Source of the DNA: an uncultured Brachybacterium sp.
GTDB lineage: Bacteria; Actinomycetota; Actinomycetes; Actinomycetales; Dermabacteraceae
Assembly (NCBI RefSeq): GCF_947500705.1
Contig: NZ_CANMSY010000001.1
Location: 620,001 to 684,000, forward strand
Direction of reading: 5' to 3'
DNA length: 64,000 nt
Under the pieces are notes generated by a model. That model searched no databases and was not told the origin of the DNA. It saw nothing but the letters and a program-made list of their open reading frames with translations. Both the position numbers and the translations under genes were made by a program. Positions 62,338 to 64,000 of this stretch are shown piece by piece. Every line of letters begins with the position of its first letter. The stretch's first letter is position 1.

Positions 62338-63358
62338 GCTCCTGCACGCGGCCGGCCATGCGGTAGCCCACCCCGCGCACCGTCTGCACCCAGCGCGGTT
62401 CCTTCGAGAGGTCCGCGAGCTTGCGGCGCAGGTTCCCCACATGCACCTCGATGGTGCGCTCGTCCGCCTTGGCGACGAAGGTGCCACCGTCGGCGTCGTC
62501 GCCGCGCACCGTCCGTGCGAGCTCCGCCTTGGAGCGCACCACGCGTCCGCTGCGCAGGAGGGTCTCCAGCAGCAGGAACTCGGTCGGGGTCAGCGCGACA
62601 TCACGGCCGTCGGCCTCCACCTGGTACAGCTGCGGGTACAGCACGAGACCGTCGAGCTGCAGACGGGTCTCGGCGGCGGCGTCGACGAACGCCGGCTCTG
62701 GCCCTGGCGCCGACGTAGTCGCCGGCGCGGGAGCGACAGCGGGAGTGGGAGCGGGCGCGGGAGCGGGAGCCGGAGCCGACGCGGGCCCTGCACTGGGGGC
62801 CGAGGTGGGCGCCGGCGCAGGAGCCGTCCCCTGCGCGGAGGGCACCGGGCTCCGCCCGGCGGATGTCGGCGCCGGAGCCGCCGCCGAGGGCATGACCGGG
62901 GATGCCGAGCTGAGGGGCGAGGAGCGGAGGGGCGACGAGGTGAGAGGCGAGAGCGCCGTCGCCTGCGGGGCTGCTGGAGCGTTCGCAGCGCTGCGCGGCC
63001 GGCGCAGCATCGCCTCGATGCGGGCGCGCAGCTCGCGGGGTCGGAACGGCTTGGTGATGTAGTCGTCCGCCCCTGCCTCCAGGCCCAGCAGGGTGTCGAT
63101 CTCGTCGGTGCGGGCCGTCAGCATCACCACGTAGGCGTCGGAGAACTGCCGCACCTGGCGGGTGACCTCGTAACCATCGAAGTCCGGCAGGCCCAGGTCG
63201 ACGGTGACCACGACGGGCTCGTGCTCGCGCACGGCGGCCACGCCCGCAGCGCCGGTGCCTGCCTCGTGGACAGCGAAGCCGGACTGTCCCAGCACCGCCG
63301 CCATGAGCTCTCGGATGTCCTCGTCGTCCTCGACGACGACGGCAACACGTCGATCCAT
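62330..63358 (-). CDS. OmpR/PhoB-type response regulator with long Ala/Pro linker
   Basis: A 342-residue regulator. The receiver domain (residues 1-120) has VVEDDED, the phospho-Asp in VTVDLGLPDFDGYEV, VMLTARTDE and YITKPFRP. A linker of about 100 residues, almost only Ala, Pro, Ser and Thr, follows. The C-terminal winged helix (residues 235-342) contains LTPTEFLLLETLLRSGRVV, RTIEVHVGNLRRKL and VQTVRGVGYRMAG. The linker is several times longer than usual. ATG 63358 has GGGGGTG upstream. It is divergent from a membrane protein that may be its sensor kinase. Confidence 0.92.
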   Translation of the reverse strand: MDRRVAVVVEDDEDIRELMAAVLGQSGFAVHEAGTGAAGVAAVREHEPVVVTVDLGLPDFDGYEVTRQVRQFSDAYVVMLTARTDEIDTLLGLEAGADDYITKPFRPRELRARIEAMLRRPRSAANAPAAPQATALSPLTSSPLRSSPLSSASPVMPSAAAPAPTSAGRSPVPSAQGTAPAPAPTSAPSAGPASAPAPAPAPAPTPAVAPAPATTSAPGPEPAFVDAAAETRLQLDGLVLYPQLYQVEADGRDVALTPTEFLLLETLLRSGRVVRSKAELARTVRGDDADGGTFVAKADERTIEVHVGNLRRKLADLSKEPRWVQTVRGVGYRMAGRVQELR

Positions 63359-63389
63359 GCTCTGCACCCCCAGATGATCGTCACCCCCC

Positions 63390-63399
63390 ACGTTATCGT
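63390..63399. promoter_or_regulatory. Overlapping divergent -10 elements
   Basis: TATCGT (63394-63399, plus strand) and TAACGT (63395-63390, minus strand) overlap. They could drive the membrane protein gene and the response-regulator gene in opposite directions. Confidence 0.3.
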
Positions 63400-63451
63400 G
63401 GACTGGTGGACGGGCGATCTCCGAGGTCCCGCACAGGAAGGGAGCAGGTCC

Positions 63452-64000
63452 TTGTCACAGCTCGACCCGCCGAAGGTTCCGGTCCGCAGCAACCGGGCCG
63501 GGGTGCGAGGGAAGTACTTCGCCGAGTACCCGCTGCGCCGTCGTGTGCTGCTGTCCCAGCTGCCGCTGACCCTCTCCGCCGTGCTGGTGGCGATCGTCGT
63601 GCTGGTCTTCGACCCCCGCGTCGCCACCGACGCCCCGCACTTCGGCGTCGGCCTCGGCGGGATCCTGCTGCTGACCCTGGTGGCCGGAGCAGTGCCGTGG
63701 CACCGGTTTCCGCCCGTGGCGTACTGGGTGATCCCTTTGCTGGACTTCGTGGCGATCGCCCCCTTCTGGAGCGCCGCCCGGCCCGTCCTGGACGGCATGT
63801 CCCTCCTCGCGGCGTTCCCGGTCTTCTGGCTGGCCTGGACCGGCATCTACCCGGCGCTGGCTATCGCTCTCGGATTCCTCGGCACCGCGGCCGTCACCTC
63901 GTGGCCCTACCTCGTCGCTGCCGCACCTTTCGAGGAGGAGCTGATCCAGGCGAGCCTGGTGCGACCGGCCGCAGTGCCCTTCCTCATGCTCGCCCTGGGC
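63452..64000 (+). CDS. N-terminal part of a polytopic membrane protein, possibly a sensor histidine kinase
   Basis: An open frame runs from TTG 63452 to the window end (183 codons). AAGGGAG stands 8 bases before TTG, and no better start is seen upstream. A cytosolic head (LSQLDPPKVPVRSNRAG) is followed by hydrophobic segments LTLSAVLVAIVVLVF, VGLGGILLLTLVAGAV, VIPLLDFVAIAPFW and TGIYPALAIALGFLGTAAV. This membrane block next to a divergent OmpR-type regulator suggests the input domain of a histidine kinase. The catalytic part lies outside the window, so this is inference. Confidence 0.65.
   Translation, partial: MSQLDPPKVPVRSNRAGVRGKYFAEYPLRRRVLLSQLPLTLSAVLVAIVVLVFDPRVATDAPHFGVGLGGILLLTLVAGAVPWHRFPPVAYWVIPLLDFVAIAPFWSAARPVLDGMSLLAAFPVFWLAWTGIYPALAIALGFLGTAAVTSWPYLVAAAPFEEELIQASLVRPAAVPFLMLALG

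Overview
The window is about 70% G+C, densely coded DNA from an actinobacterium. Short overlapping operons, LAXTG-type cell-wall sorting signals, DUF6318 and DUF222/HNH proteins, a WXG-headed effector and many apparently leaderless genes suggest Micrococcales, probably a Brachybacterium-like member of the Dermabacteraceae. That genus is my recognition and is not proved by a marker gene. I saw no rRNA, tRNA, CRISPR array, insertion sequence or phage.

Layout. 1-8.2 kb: the end of a putative exported protein, a polar amino-acid ABC importer (ATPase, permease, lipoprotein), a heterodimeric ABC exporter and a DUF6318-like protein. 8.3-11.4 kb: a methyltransferase, a membrane protein, and a calpain-like protease with a WXG-type head followed by a small possible immunity protein. 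11.4-17.8 kb: a second heterodimeric ABC exporter coupled to a DUF456 membrane protein, a FabH-type ketosynthase and a VanZ-like protein. 17.9-24 kb: sbcC-sbcD and a DUF222/HNH nuclease. 24.1-28.2 kb: two DnaA boxes, a decayed FAD monooxygenase, an aldehyde dehydrogenase and a flavoprotein disulfide oxidoreductase. 28.4-32.6 kb: a membrane protein, a methyltransferase, an ArsR regulator with an AHSA1/SRPBCC partner, and an APC transporter. 32.7-38 kb: two secreted phosphate-scavenging enzymes, an extracellular nuclease broken by an in-frame stop and a wall-anchored 5'-nucleotidase, the latter beside PHO-box-like repeats. 38.6-48 kb: a type II NADH dehydrogenase, a MoxR-DUF58-transglutaminase operon, an LAETG surface protein and an MFS transporter. 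48.5-55.2 kb: lactate dehydrogenase, a TetR regulator divergent from a sugar isomerase/oxidoreductase pair, thiolase and patatin. 55.3-58.7 kb: an ATP-grasp ligase with a CocE-like hydrolase. 58.9-64 kb: a GT2 glycosyltransferase fused to a histidine-less Hpt domain, a CheY-like regulator, a free histidine-less Hpt protein, an OmpR-type regulator and the start of a membrane protein that may be a sensor kinase.

Three patterns cross gene boundaries. First, about ten genes have a TAnnnT -10 element ending 6 or 7 bases before the start codon, so transcript and coding sequence probably begin together. Second, a family of about 80-bp palindromic elements is present in two copies 26 kb apart. Third, short tandem repeats are common: those inside genes have units divisible by three, and those between convergent genes do not.

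The strongest candidate for an undescribed system is the glycosyltransferase/pseudo-Hpt/response-regulator cluster at 58.9-63.4 kb. The calpain/WXG pair at 9.9-11.4 kb comes second.
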